Of a DNA stretch of 64,000 nt, positions 43,293-52,394 are shown piece after piece. This DNA is from Streptomyces tailanensis (GTDB lineage: Bacteria; Actinomycetota; Actinomycetes; Streptomycetales; Streptomycetaceae). The notes below the pieces were generated by a model, which ran no database searches, was not told where the DNA came from, and worked only from the letters and a program-made list of their open reading frames with translations. The stretch lies in the NCBI RefSeq assembly GCF_008386495.1, contig NZ_VTHJ01000027.1, positions 41,616-105,615 on the forward strand. Direction: 5' to 3'. The position numbers and the translations under genes were made by a program. How positions within the stretch are numbered: position 1 is the first letter of the stretch; each line of letters starts with the position of its first letter.

Positions 43293-43855
43293 GCCGCCGC
43301 CCGGAGGTCGTCGCGTGACACCGTGGTCTTCTTCTTCGGCCGCCCACGCTTCTTGGGCTTCCCCGTGGCGGCGTTGCGGTTTTCGAGACGGCGGCGGGTG
43401 CGTCGATAGAGCTTGTCGGCGTGTTCCTCGGTGATCTTCAGCATCCAGGCGAGGCGGCTGGCGGGGATGCCGTTACGGAAGGCGGCCAGGGCGGCGGCCT
43501 CGCGTTCCCGGGTGGTGAGGTGGATGTCGCGTCCGGCGAGTACGGCGTTGACGCGGGCGTAGTCCAGGCGGTGCGGCAGCTTCTTGTGCAGGGGCTCGCG
43601 TTCCTCTTCGGTCAGGCCGCCCCGGATGCCCTCGCGGTCCCGGTTCTCCAGGGCTACGTCCAGGCAGGTGCGGCGGACCGGGCACTGGGCGCACAGCGCC
43701 TTGGCATCAGCGATCTTGTCGAGGTCGTCCGGCTCGGGGAAGAACAACTCGGGGTCGACTGGGTGGTGCTCGGTGGATCGGCAGGCGGCGCGGTTCTGCC
43801 ACGTGTGGTCGCCCAGCGTGCGGAAGTGGGCAGGGGTCGTCGAGGTCTTGGGCAT
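43289..43855 (-). CDS. WhiB-family iron-sulfur regulator
   Basis: A 188-aa protein. The four cluster cysteines are visible: NRAACRS, ALCAQCPVRRTCL. The G-I-R-G-G turn follows (REGIRGGLTEEER). The C-terminal half adds a helix-turn-helix-like region (GIPASRLAWMLKITEEHADK) and a basic end (KPKKRGRPKKK) that looks like an AT-hook, longer than ordinary WhiB proteins. Likely controls the element's transfer or replication genes in response to redox or NO. Stop overlaps the DUF2637 start. Confidence 0.88.
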   Translation of the reverse strand: MPKTSTTPAHFRTLGDHTWQNRAACRSTEHHPVDPELFFPEPDDLDKIADAKALCAQCPVRRTCLDVALENRDREGIRGGLTEEEREPLHKKLPHRLDYARVNAVLAGRDIHLTTREREAAALAAFRNGIPASRLAWMLKITEEHADKLYRRTRRRLENRNAATGKPKKRGRPKKKTTVSRDDLRAAA

Positions 43856-43968
43856 GCGCGGGGTGTCTCCGATCGCCCTCCGCGCGCCCGGTGGGGCGTC
43901 GGCGGGGGATGGTGCGTGGTCGGGGAGGTGATGGGGAGCGAGGAGCCGGTGGGATGGCCTGGTGGCGA

Positions 43969-44670
43969 TCAGGCGGCAGGGCCTCGTCTGCGGTCGGCGC
44001 CGGTCAGCACGATGCGCTCGGTCATCTCCGCCAGCCGGGAGGCGACCCGGTCGCCGACGGCCTGGCGCAGGTCACGGATGGCCAGGTTGGTGGTGATCAG
44101 AGTCGGCAGCATCTGGTTGTAGCGGTGGTTGACCAGCCGGTACGTGATCTCCTCGGTCCACTCCGAGGTCTTGGACGCGCCGAGGTCGTCCAAGAGCAGC
44201 AGCGGGCAGCGGAACAGAGCGAGCAGCTCCCGCTCCGTGTCGACGCCGGCCCGGGGGCGCAGGCTCGCGTACATGTCAGCGGCGGTGGTGGCGTGCCAGC
44301 GCACTCCGATCTCGGCCCCCACGAGGCTGCGGATGGCGCCGTACGCCAGGTGTGTCTTGCCGGTGCCGGTGGTGCCGACGAGCAGGAGCGACGGGCCGGT
44401 GCGTACCTGGCGGCGAGCGCCCTTGCTGGGAGCGACCGCCTCCGAGGCGACGTTGCGGACCCACGCCTCGATCTGTGGGTGGTCGCCAATCGCGCTGCGG
44501 TAGCGCAGCGGGATCCGGGCCTCGGCCGCCTCCAGCGCGGCGATGGGCTCGGGGGTGTCGTGCACCACGGCGGTGGCGGGGTCGACGCCCCGGGCTGCCA
44601 GGATCCGGGCGATGCGGGCCATGGTGCCCTCGCCGCCGAGCCGCTGAGGTTCGCGGTTGCGGTCGCGCAT
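43969..44670 (-). CDS. DnaC/IstB-like ATPase (helicase loader type)
   Basis: A 233-aa AAA+ protein. Walker A LLLVGTTGTGKTHLAYGAI, Walker B CPLLLLDDLGASK, sensor-1-like LPTLITTNLAI, and Arg finger region GDRVASRLAEM, in the order of DnaC/IstB loaders. It would load helicase at the element's replication origin. The ATG overlaps the stop of the initiator-like gene upstream (TGATG); a longer open frame is ignored. No transposase is near, so an IS21 IstB role is unlikely. Confidence 0.8.
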   Translation of the reverse strand: MRDRNREPQRLGGEGTMARIARILAARGVDPATAVVHDTPEPIAALEAAEARIPLRYRSAIGDHPQIEAWVRNVASEAVAPSKGARRQVRTGPSLLLVGTTGTGKTHLAYGAIRSLVGAEIGVRWHATTAADMYASLRPRAGVDTERELLALFRCPLLLLDDLGASKTSEWTEEITYRLVNHRYNQMLPTLITTNLAIRDLRQAVGDRVASRLAEMTERIVLTGADRRRGPAA

Positions 44671-45713
44671 CACAGCTCCTCGGCGTAGGCGGCGGCAGCG
44701 TCGACCGGGTTGGTCCACGCCGTGTGACCGGGCACGGTAGGCCGGTTTTCCGGCCGCACCAAACGACCGCCCCCTGCGTTCATCGCCTCGTTCACCAGGC
44801 TCGGCAGGGTCGAGGGATGCATCGGCTTGGCCCGGAAGCGCTCCAGCCCCGCCCGGACGTGCTGCGGGTCGATGCCCTCGTCGAGCAGTTCGCGGACCTT
44901 CCGCCCGAGGTGTCCGAGCACGTCGTTCGGCGGGCGTTCAGCACAGGCGGCGGCGTACTCGCTGATCAGGGCTCGCGCCGATGGTGATGGTGCGGGCGCT
45001 GTGCGCCCCGAAGGATTAGAAGATCCAGGATCCAAGATCCTAGATCCAGGCGCCGAGGGCTTCCCGAGGCTTCGGGGAAGGTTCGGGGAAGCCTCCGCGA
45101 ATGCCGCTTGACCTGCCGTTTCACGATTGCCGTGGGCAGGGTTGTCGACGGCTTCGTCCTGGGTGTCCGGCTGGCCATCGCCGCCCTTGGGACCGTGGTC
45201 GGGACGCGCTGGAGCGGACGGTGCGGCGGTGTGGGCGGGCCGATCGAGGGTTCGGGGAGAGTTCGGCGAGACTTCGGGGAGGGTTCGGGTAGGGCTCGGC
45301 GGCACCTCACCGGGCTTGGCCGAGGCAGCGGTGCAGACTCCCTTGCATGCCCCGCAACGGTCGGCGGTGTGATGGACCGAGCAAGAGGGCAGCCGGGACT
45401 GTGAGGGCTTGTCGATCTTCTGGTGCTCACCCCACGTGGCCACGTGCAGATACCGGCGGCCGTCGCAGCCGGTGTACCGGCAGATCAGCCCGGCGTCGGC
45501 GAGCTGCTGGAGGTCGTCCTCGGCGTGGACAGCGGTGTGCTCGGCGCGCAGCGGCCACAGCAGACCGTTGATGATCGCCGCGTTGTCGCGGAAGCGCCCC
45601 TGGTCGTCGGCCTGGGTCAGCAGGCCGAAGAACGTCCGCTCGGCGTTCACGCTCACCTCGGCGAGCGACTCGGAGACGAATGCCTCCGGCTTGATGGTGC
45701 GGATCCTCGCCAC
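44670..45713 (-). CDS. Replication-initiator-like winged-helix protein
   Basis: A 347-aa protein. N-terminal MARIRTIKPEAFVSESLAEV followed by ERTFFGLLTQADDQGRFRDN and HVATWGEHQKIDKPSQSRLP is the pattern of phage/ICE replication proteins that precede a DnaC-like loader. Cysteines CSVHHTADRCGACKGVC may bind zinc. A long Ser/Pro linker leads to a C-terminal helical domain (LGHLGRKVRELLDEGIDPQH). Gene order initiator-loader supports a role in replication initiation. It starts 2 bp after the small gene upstream. Confidence 0.7.
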   Translation of the reverse strand: MARIRTIKPEAFVSESLAEVSVNAERTFFGLLTQADDQGRFRDNAAIINGLLWPLRAEHTAVHAEDDLQQLADAGLICRYTGCDGRRYLHVATWGEHQKIDKPSQSRLPSCSVHHTADRCGACKGVCTAASAKPGEVPPSPTRTLPEVSPNSPRTLDRPAHTAAPSAPARPDHGPKGGDGQPDTQDEAVDNPAHGNRETAGQAAFAEASPNLPRSLGKPSAPGSRILDPGSSNPSGRTAPAPSPSARALISEYAAACAERPPNDVLGHLGRKVRELLDEGIDPQHVRAGLERFRAKPMHPSTLPSLVNEAMNAGGGRLVRPENRPTVPGHTAWTNPVDAAAAYAEEL

Positions 45714-45714
45714 G

Positions 45715-46044
45715 TCAGCGCCCCCGGCCTGTGGCAGCCACGACCGCCCGGGTCAGGCGGGCGGTGGCGACGTCGAAGTCGTACACGTCGCCCCAGGGGA
45801 CATCCGGGTACGTCCGGATGATCCAGCGGGCGATGATGACCACCTGGGTGCGATTCAGGGGGATCGGCTTCCCCGCCGTGTTGTAGGCGCGGGCGTGGGG
45901 GTGCGGCCACGCCTGGGTGGGGTCGTGCAGGGTCACCCGGAGGGTGGCGGCCCCGGGGATCATGTCGGCCAGTAGGTCAGCCAGGCGACGGTGGCGGTCG
46001 TCAGGCTCCGTGCCGTTCCGGCTTCCGCTCCGGTGCTCGGGCAT
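45715..46044 (-). CDS. Small protein heading the replication/mobilisation operon
   Basis: A 109-aa protein (MPEHRSGSRNGTEPDDRHRR start; ADLLADMIPGAATLRVTLHD; NRTQVVIIARWIIRTYP). GAAGGA lies 8 nt before the ATG at 46044. The frame is open much further left, but the region upstream has no second good start. No function recognised; its leading position suggests a regulatory or initiation role. Confidence 0.6.
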   Translation of the reverse strand: MPEHRSGSRNGTEPDDRHRRLADLLADMIPGAATLRVTLHDPTQAWPHPHARAYNTAGKPIPLNRTQVVIIARWIIRTYPDVPWGDVYDFDVATARLTRAVVAATGRGR

Positions 46045-46599
46045 GCGAGTATCCTTCGCTGGTAGTGAGCGGCCCGGCTGTCTCTCGTGGAAAAGGTCCA
46101 GCTGAACCGCTTGGTAGTGAATCCGCACCCCGCTTGGGGGCGGCCTGTCGGCGCCTGGGAGTTCCCGCTCCTGGGCGCCGGTGCAGTTTTCCGGACTTAC
46201 CCGGCCCGGTCGGTCTGCCCGTCTCGTATACGCGCCTCCTTCTTGCTGTCGCTCCCTGGGCGGGCTACCCGGCGAGCGACGACGAACATATGCACAGGTC
46301 TCGCCAAGATCCAGACCTATCTCGGCGAGGGGCGGCCGAACCGTTGTCCGCAGCAGGAGGCCGGCGCCCGAGGGGTGTGAATTCTCGGGCGCCGATTGCT
46401 CCAGGAACACTCCGCACCTGAGACAGCGCAGGCTCCCCCTCGACCTCCCACCCACCCCGGAGGTGTCACAGAGAGGCCGAAGGCGAAGATCGAGTAAGCG
46501 TGCGCAACCCCCCGTCTTTCGCTAGGCTGAAGCTATTCCGGCTCAACGAAAAAGTCAACGCACCGATGTTCCTTCGGTTTGACGAAAAACAGGGGTGAG
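46045..46599. promoter_or_regulatory. Divergent control region for the replication operon and the XRE gene
   Basis: 555 bp with no credible gene. It holds an 11-bp perfect stem CGGCGCCCGAG/CTCGGGCGCCG (46362-46372/46384-46394). Near the XRE gene, TCAACGAAAAA (46543-46553), TCAACG (46555-46560) and TTGACGAAAAA (46579-46589) look like repeated operator sites. TAGGCT at 46523-46528 could be the -10 of the XRE gene. XRE autoregulation is inference. Confidence 0.45.
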
Positions 46600-47499
46600 A
46601 TGTCTGCTCGTCACTTCGACCGACACCGTGTCCGCACGGTGCGGCGAGCTGCCGAGATCTCGCAGGCCGAGGTGGCCGCGGCCGTCGGCGTGGCCGACTC
46701 GACGATCGCTGGCTGGGAATCGGGAGACACGGTCCCTGACGCAGAGAAGCTGCCCGCGCTGGCCCGCGCCCTCAAGCGAGGGCTGGACGACCTGTTCCCG
46801 CGCACCGGGCTGCCCGATCTGACAGACCTGCGTTGCGATGCCGGCTACTACCAGTACGAGACAGCAGCGCTGATCGGAACCAAGAGCGCCGGCCCAGTGG
46901 CGGGAGCCGAACGCGGGGAGCGGCGACTCAAGGACAAGTACGTCCCGGACCTGGCGGCGGCGTACCGGGTGAGCGAGGAGGAGCTGCGGCGGGCAGAGGA
47001 TCGGTCGATCGCCAAGGCCCAGGAGCCACAAGAAGGCCAAGCCGCAGAGGATGTGGGGACCGTCCCGGTTTCCGCGGGGCCGCCCGACACGCTGGCCGAG
47101 AAGATCACTTTGGTCTTGGAGCGCTCGTACCCCGGGCAGCAGGGACCGCCGACGGACTCGGAGATCGCCGACGCCGTCAACGCTCATGCCGGGTCGAAGG
47201 TCATCACCTGGGAGGGTGTCCGGGATCTCCGAACCGGCGTCGCGGAAACGGCTTCGCCCGTCGTCCTTGAGGGCCTGGCCGCCTCCCTCGGTGTGTCCCC
47301 GCTGTACTTCCAGCCGGACGATGCCGTGGCCCGGCAGGTCTACGAGGGCCTCCGACTCCTGTCAGCGTCGAGGCGCGGGTCCGTGGGCCGGGTCAAGGGG
47401 CGAGGCATGGGCTCCCAGGGTTTGCCGGCGAACGTCATGGAATTCGTCAACGACCTGGTCACGGAGCTGGAGCAGAGAGAACCGGAGGCGAACGAGTAG
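46600..47499 (+). CDS. XRE-family regulator with C-terminal sensing region
   Basis: A 299-aa protein with an N-terminal Cro/CI helix-turn-helix (RTVRRAAEISQAEVAAAVGV, then DSTIAGWESGDTVPDAEKLP) and a second degenerate HTH-like block at residues 60-110. A C-terminal domain (ITLVLERSYPGQQGPPTDSE; VVLEGLAASLGVSPLYFQPD) resembles the regulator region seen beside ImmA/IrrE genes in Streptomyces. It converges with an operon containing such a protease, which may cleave or be controlled by it. The start at ATG 46600 follows a GGGG-type ribosome-binding site. Confidence 0.8.
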   Translation: MSARHFDRHRVRTVRRAAEISQAEVAAAVGVADSTIAGWESGDTVPDAEKLPALARALKRGLDDLFPRTGLPDLTDLRCDAGYYQYETAALIGTKSAGPVAGAERGERRLKDKYVPDLAAAYRVSEEELRRAEDRSIAKAQEPQEGQAAEDVGTVPVSAGPPDTLAEKITLVLERSYPGQQGPPTDSEIADAVNAHAGSKVITWEGVRDLRTGVAETASPVVLEGLAASLGVSPLYFQPDDAVARQVYEGLRLLSASRRGSVGRVKGRGMGSQGLPANVMEFVNDLVTELEQREPEANE

Positions 47500-47504
47500 C
47501 ACTC

Positions 47505-47532
47505 TGTCCGGGACTCCGAAAGGCCCCGGACA
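47505..47532. terminator. Bidirectional hairpin between convergent genes
   Basis: Perfect 8-bp arms TGTCCGGG (47505-47512) and CCCGGACA (47525-47532) with a 12-nt loop, in the 42-bp gap between the XRE gene and the amidohydrolase gene. Serves both strands. Confidence 0.55.
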
Positions 47533-47541
47533 TGCTGGCCC

Positions 47542-48738
47542 CTACTGCTGTGCTGCCGTCTCGCGCGGCTCGTACCGCCGCCCGGCGGCCACCACCGTCC
47601 GGACCGCCTGCAACACGGTGAGGTCCTCAAGGGGGTCTCCGTCGATCACCAGCAGATCCGCCCGGAACCCGGGAGCGATTCGTCCCGTCGCCTCGCCCAG
47701 CCCCAGCGCGCCAGCCGCGTCGGCGGTCGCCATATCGAGGATCTTGCTGTTCGGCAGGCCCAGGTGCGCGTAGAACGACAGGGCCGACGCGAGACCGTCG
47801 AACCCCGCGCGCTGGACTCCGGCATCGGTTCCGGCGATGAGCTTGGCGCCAGCCTCGGCCATCTGTCGTACAAGATCGAACATGACCGCGGCCCGCTCCT
47901 CACCGAAGAACCGGGGGAGCATCTGCCAGTGGGGGCTGACGGCCGGGCAGACGGCGACGCCCTGGTCGATGATCCGCTTCAGGACATCCTGCCGGAGATC
48001 GAAGCCGTCGCTGGTCATCCAGGTGCAGTGCTCGATCGTGTCCACGCCGGCTTCCACGGCCGCGGTGATGCCGTCCGCTCCGTGAGCGTGCGCGGCCACC
48101 GGCACGCCGGCCTGGTGTGCCTCGTCCACCAGGGCGTGCAGCTCATCCGGGGTGAACTGGCTCTGCCAGCTCTTCGGCCCCTCCTTGGTCAGGCCGCCGC
48201 CGGTCACCATGGCTTTGATCACGCCAGCGCCTGCCGCGATGTTGCGTCGTACGAGATCACGGACTTCGACCTCGCCGGAGACCTCTCCGCCCAGGAAGTG
48301 GCAGTGACCGCCGGGCGGGGTCGCCGGTGTGCCCGCGGAGACGATGCGGGGGCCGAGAGCACTGCCCTGACGGATCTCCTCATCCAGGCGGAGGGCGAGG
48401 CCGTTGCGGTCGCCCAGGTCTCGGACCGTCGTCACGCCGCTGTACAGGAGCTGCTCCGCGCGGCGGCGCATGTCCTGAAGCAGCTGCTCGTCGCTCGACT
48501 CGTGGAGGGTGGCCACAGGGTCGCCGCCGCCGTCGAACGCCAAGTGCACGTGGGCGTCGATGAGTCCGGGCACCACCGTCGAGTGCGGGAACGCCAGGTG
48601 CGTCTCGTCTGCGCCGATGCGGTCGGCGAATTGCGTGCGTGGCCCGACGGCGGTGATCAAGTCACCTTCGACGAGGACGGCGCCGTCCTCCAGGTACGTC
48701 CTGGAGTCGGTCAGGACCCGGCCGGCGGTAATGAGCAT
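47542..48738 (-). CDS. Metal-dependent amidohydrolase (imidazolonepropionase-like)
   Basis: A 398-aa TIM-barrel amidohydrolase. Metal-binding D-A-H-V-H-L (VVPGLIDAHVHLAF), GVTTVRDLGD, carboxylated-Lys region IKAMVTGGG, AAHAHGADG, TIEHCTW, and the catalytic Asp in LIAGTDAGV. It ends with the small beta domain (GFRADLLVIDGDPLEDL) typical of imidazolonepropionase-like and prolidase-like enzymes. Substrate unknown. I start at the ATG at 48738 with AGGGAG upstream. It is the last gene of the ImmA-MAB_1171c operon. Confidence 0.82.
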   Translation of the reverse strand: MLITAGRVLTDSRTYLEDGAVLVEGDLITAVGPRTQFADRIGADETHLAFPHSTVVPGLIDAHVHLAFDGGGDPVATLHESSDEQLLQDMRRRAEQLLYSGVTTVRDLGDRNGLALRLDEEIRQGSALGPRIVSAGTPATPPGGHCHFLGGEVSGEVEVRDLVRRNIAAGAGVIKAMVTGGGLTKEGPKSWQSQFTPDELHALVDEAHQAGVPVAAHAHGADGITAAVEAGVDTIEHCTWMTSDGFDLRQDVLKRIIDQGVAVCPAVSPHWQMLPRFFGEERAAVMFDLVRQMAEAGAKLIAGTDAGVQRAGFDGLASALSFYAHLGLPNSKILDMATADAAGALGLGEATGRIAPGFRADLLVIDGDPLEDLTVLQAVRTVVAAGRRYEPRETAAQQ

Positions 48739-48768
48739 CTCGTCTTGTCTCCCTTTGTCTTCCACGGA

Positions 48769-49884
48769 TCAGGTGGTCAGCCGGAGCGCTTCGGACACCG
48801 CGATCAGCTGACGGACGTCCTCGTCGCGGGTATCCTCGCTGGGCATGGCCAGGGGTACTGCCTGTCCCGGCGCCGCTTCACCCTGCTGGATCACGGTGGC
48901 AGCGCGCCGGAGCCGGTTCGCCAGTTCAGCCGGCTCCAGGCGGAGCAGGTCGGTGCCGTCGTCCTTGTCCAGCAGGTAGGGGCTGATATTGACCAGCCCG
49001 TCCCGGCATTCCACTATCCGCCGGGTATGACGGCGGTGCACGCCACGTGCCCGCCAGCGGTCCCAGAGCCCTGAGGAAGCCGGACGCAGCTTGCTCTCCG
49101 GGTAGATCTCGGTCAGCAGCTGCCACAGCGGGCCGAGCCGACGGTGATCGCGGCGGCGGCGCAGCCACAGCCGGGTGGCCGTGATCCTGGCACGGGCCCC
49201 CGAGTAGGTGATGCCTACGACAAAGAGCAGGCTCGATACCACGATCCAGCGGGCCACACCGGCGGTGAGCCCGTCCGGTACGGAACCCCCGCTCCAGCGA
49301 ACGGCGACGAACCCCGCGCGTACGGCGCAGGCCACCGCCATCACACCGAGGCCGATCGCGGTCATCCACAGACCCGTGGCGTGAGGGCGGCGCGACATGC
49401 GGGCATAGCGGGCGGACCACCATCCGGCAGCAGCGAGCGCGTACATCAGGTACAGGCCGGCGCACGCGTAGAAGAAGGCGACCTGGTTGATCGTCATGTC
49501 CGCGGTGCTGAACGATCCGGCGAGCGCCTCGTGCGGCACGCTCACGGCCGCCAGGATGATCGCCACCGCGACAAGGATCGCGATGACGGCTTCCCACCGG
49601 GCACGGCGCCGCGCTGCTCGCCCGTCTGCCGAGTACAGGTAGAAGCACATCAGGAAGTAGACCGTCCCCAGCAGCAAGACGTTCTGGAGCACCTTCGCCG
49701 CGCCGTGCCCGGCCACGGTGTCGATGCCGGTGGCACCTCCCGGCATGGCCACCGGATACGACAGCCCGGCGCTCACAAGGGCGAGGGCCACTGACCGGGT
49801 CGGTGCATCGTGCGGGGCACGCGACCACAGGTAGAGCCTCCACACGACAGCAGCTGCAATGATCAGCAGGAGTGTCTCGGTCAT
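48769..49884 (-). CDS. MAB_1171c-type polytopic membrane protein
   Basis: A 371-aa protein. About seven transmembrane helices fill residues 1-225 (LLLIIAAAVVWRLYLWSR; AVIAILVAVAIILAAVSV; WIVVSSLLFVVGITYSG). A cytoplasmic C-terminal domain follows (LWQLLTEIYPESKLRPASSG, RIVECRDGLVNISPYL), as in the MAB_1171c/DUF6545 group often found beside ImmA/IrrE proteins in Streptomyces. It is annotated elsewhere as a putative transporter, but the role is unproven. It starts 3 bp after the ImmA stop. Confidence 0.78.
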   Translation of the reverse strand: MTETLLLIIAAAVVWRLYLWSRAPHDAPTRSVALALVSAGLSYPVAMPGGATGIDTVAGHGAAKVLQNVLLLGTVYFLMCFYLYSADGRAARRRARWEAVIAILVAVAIILAAVSVPHEALAGSFSTADMTINQVAFFYACAGLYLMYALAAAGWWSARYARMSRRPHATGLWMTAIGLGVMAVACAVRAGFVAVRWSGGSVPDGLTAGVARWIVVSSLLFVVGITYSGARARITATRLWLRRRRDHRRLGPLWQLLTEIYPESKLRPASSGLWDRWRARGVHRRHTRRIVECRDGLVNISPYLLDKDDGTDLLRLEPAELANRLRRAATVIQQGEAAPGQAVPLAMPSEDTRDEDVRQLIAVSEALRLTT

Positions 49885-49887
49885 GGA

Positions 49888-50533
49888 CTACAGCCACCCT
49901 CGCCGGTCGCCCAGGGCGGACTGCACCCGCCGTACTTCCGGGTCCTCCGACAGCGGCGGGAGCTCGTCGAGCACCGAGGACCACTCCAGGATGATCGTGG
50001 CCGCCAGCTCCACCGAGCACTCCTCCGCGTCCTCGTACGAGCAGCGGCGAGCAACCCGGCGGATCAGCTTGGGGTCCAGTACAGGGATGAGGCTTGCCCA
50101 GCCCTCGACGAAGTCGTCCGGTGACTCAGAGGCCCCGGCCGCCTGGTCCCCCTCCCACTCGGCGACGAGGATGTGGAGGATCTCGTGGAGGATGATCTGC
50201 AGCTGGTGCAGCCGGGTCGTCTCCTGCTGGTAGAGGACCACGTCCATCTGCGGCGTATCGACCCACAGCCCCGACGGCCCCGGCTTCTCCAGCGGGAAGG
50301 CGCGCAGGACGATCGGGCGCCCGCGTCTCTCGCTGAGGGCGCGGGCCAGTTCCTCCACGTCCAGCGGGGGGGTGGATACCGAGGTTGCGCAGTTCCTTCC
50401 GCAGCCGCCGGTGGAGGTCGCGCTCCACGGTCCGCTTCTCAGCTCTGCGCCATCGGCTCAACAGCCGACGCAGCGCGTGGTCCCGCGCAAGCACTGTGGG
50501 TTCCGGAGCGCTGCGATGGCTCTCTCCCGACAT
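49888..50533 (-). pseudogene. ImmA/IrrE-type metalloprotease, frameshifted at a G7 tract
   Basis: The ATG at 50533 (GAAGGG upstream) encodes MSGESHRSAPEPTVLARDHA and the helical lead-in RLRKELRNLGIHPP. The frame then breaks at seven G (plus strand) at 50366-50372. With six G it would continue LDVEELARALSERRGRPIVL, then WVDTPQMDVVLYQQETTR, and the zinc-binding HEILHILVAEWEG (H-E-x-x-H), to the end at 49888. Uncorrected, only a shorter product from an internal start near 50358 is possible. Such proteases cleave regulators or act as toxins. The tract could be a phase switch, mutation or sequencing error. Confidence 0.7.
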
Positions 50534-51128
50534 GAGCAATCCCTTCGTACCGGCTGATCGAGGTTCATGCTCGGAGCCGGGCGACGGCCACCACGGGCCA
50601 AACGATGTTCGGATCCCCGGACAGCTCATGAGGGTGACAACGGACGCCGAGACCACAACGACCGAAGGATGCACGCCAACCTGTGCGTGGAGCCGCAAGG
50701 AGGCGGAGATGCCTTCTGGATCCATGTGATCGCTAGAGCGAACGATAAATCGACCCGTCCGAAGCCTGCCGATGAGGCCCTCGGGGACCTCTCGGACCTT
50801 ACGCGAGGCCCATCTGAAATCAAGGCCGGAAAGTGACACTTCGACGCCGAGCGGAAGACGAGAGACCACCCGTCAAAACCGACTAAATCTACCGGTTGTC
50901 GTTTTGATCATGACTCTGAGCTTGCGCTTCATCTTCTGTTCATACGGGTCGCAACTGACTTGATCGACGCAAGGCGTCGTTACGTATTTGAGATTTTTAG
51001 CTAGCCTCTAATGCACCTAAACCGTACTTAGATCGACATATTGCGGCGCCTTCATGGCGCCACAAGGGCGTGTGGAAACGGTCACTTCGGTGTGAATCCG
51101 AACCTTGCTCCGCGTTAGGCTCCCCGCC
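50534..51128. promoter_or_regulatory. Intergenic region, with -10 of a probable leaderless gene at its right end
   Basis: 595 bp without a credible gene, less GC-rich than the surroundings near 50.9-51.0 kb. TAGGCT at 51116-51121 lies 7 bp before the ATG at 51129, the spacing expected if transcription starts at the A of the start codon. A matching -35 is weak (GTGAAT, 51092-51097). Confidence 0.45.
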
Positions 51129-51569
51129 ATGCCTAGCGATGTATCCAGCCAAATATCTGAGCACTCTGCGTTCTGGAGCGAGTACCACTTGTGCACGCTT
51201 ACGACGCTGCGTTCCGATGGCAGCCCGCATGTGGTCCCTGTCGGTGTGACCGTCGACGCTGACGCAGGCGTCGCTCGGGTTATCACGCGCAAATCGAGCA
51301 AGAAGGTCGCCAACATTCAGGCATCCCGTCCCGGCGAAGCCCGTGTCGCCATCTGCCAGGTCGACGGAGGTCGTTGGGCCACTCTGGAGGGCACGGCCGC
51401 CGTCCTCACCGACGCTGCCGCAGTCGACGACGCCGTGGCCCGCTACGCAGACCGGTACGGACGGACACCGGCTCCAGACCCCGAGCGCGTGGTCATCGAG
51501 ATCGCGATCCAGCGGGTCATGGGGCTCACCGCCCTCCCTCGCACCTCGCCAGGCGGAAGCGCCTCCTGA
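51129..51569 (+). CDS. Pyridoxamine-5'-phosphate-oxidase-fold protein (PPOX, F420/flavin type)
   Basis: A 146-aa split-barrel protein. CTLTTLRSDGSPHVVPVGVT is the typical cofactor-binding strand pair, then ARVITRKSSKKVANIQ and ARVAICQVDGGRWATLEGTA, and a C-terminal VIEIAIQRVMGL. Length and motifs fit Rv1155-like F420- or FMN-dependent oxidoreductases. No Shine-Dalgarno is visible; the promoter spacing suggests a leaderless mRNA. It lies outside the mobile-element operons and could be part of the host backbone or cargo. Confidence 0.78.
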   Translation: MPSDVSSQISEHSAFWSEYHLCTLTTLRSDGSPHVVPVGVTVDADAGVARVITRKSSKKVANIQASRPGEARVAICQVDGGRWATLEGTAAVLTDAAAVDDAVARYADRYGRTPAPDPERVVIEIAIQRVMGLTALPRTSPGGSAS

Positions 51570-51805
51570 GGCAATCGCCCGCCGCCTCGACAGCGGCCTC
51601 GAGCCCGTCAGGGGTCGCCCCCTCGTCGTCCTCGAAATCCGCTCGGCCGTGCGGCCGGAGGGATACCACACCTGACCGTGACGTCATCAGCCCCGGTCAA
51701 GCCCAGGCAGCGCGTGGATCCCTCCTGGTTGGAGACAACGCAGCCACTGGCGCGGGTAGTTGCTCCAACGCGGTAATGCGTTGTGCCACGTTGTAGCGCT
51801 GTGTC

Positions 51806-52320
51806 ATGGATGGAGGCATGGTGGCGGTCATCGGCGCAGCGATAGGTGCGGTCGGCGGGCTCGGCGGAGGCTGGCTGGCTGTTCTCGGGCAGCGCAGCCA
51901 GCGCAGGGCCGGGCACAACCGCTGGCGGGATGAGGTGCGGCGCGATGTGTACGCGGTGTTCATCTCGACGACGAAGCGGCTCTCGACCGCGCAATGGAGG
52001 GCGGCCGACTGCCTTTGGGCGTCAGGCAGCACCCCGAGGAGTGGCAGGCCGGCTTCGTTGAGGCGCACGGCGCCTGGACCGAGTTCAGTGCCGCCGCCGC
52101 AGCCGTCACCGTGCCTGGACCGCGCCCCGTGGCCGACGCCGCGGACGTCCTACATACGGCGATGTCCAGCATCCAGAACGCAGTCATGAAGTGGCTGGGC
52201 GCCGCCCAGGAGGCCGGACACGGCCGCTTGGAAGAGTTCAACAGCCAATCCCAGGCAGAGCGGCCTGGGCCAAACGGAAGCCGGACCAGGGCTTCCAGGC
52301 AGCCGCGCGAACAGCGTTGA
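51806..52320 (+). pseudogene. Decayed small membrane-anchored protein
   Basis: A frame from 51806 gives a transmembrane start (MVAVIGAAIGAVGGLGGGWL) and RWRDEVRRDVYAVFISTTKR. Coding-like sequence then moves to another frame near 52008-52036 (EEWQAGFVEAHGAWTEF, VADAADVLHTAMSSI) and perhaps to a third near 52250 (AAWAKRKPDQGFQAAARTAL). The pieces look like one small Streptomyces protein with a single N-terminal helix, now broken. The end point is approximate. Confidence 0.4.
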
Positions 52321-52394
52321 ACGCCGAGACAGACTGGCCCGTCCATCCCGACAATGGCCATGGAACACCGCGCCGAATCGGAACGAGGCTGTGG

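Noticed and set aside
43969..44670. IstB of an IS21-type insertion sequence
   Set aside because: No transposase or terminal repeats nearby; it lies directly after a replication-initiator-like gene, so a helicase loader is more likely.
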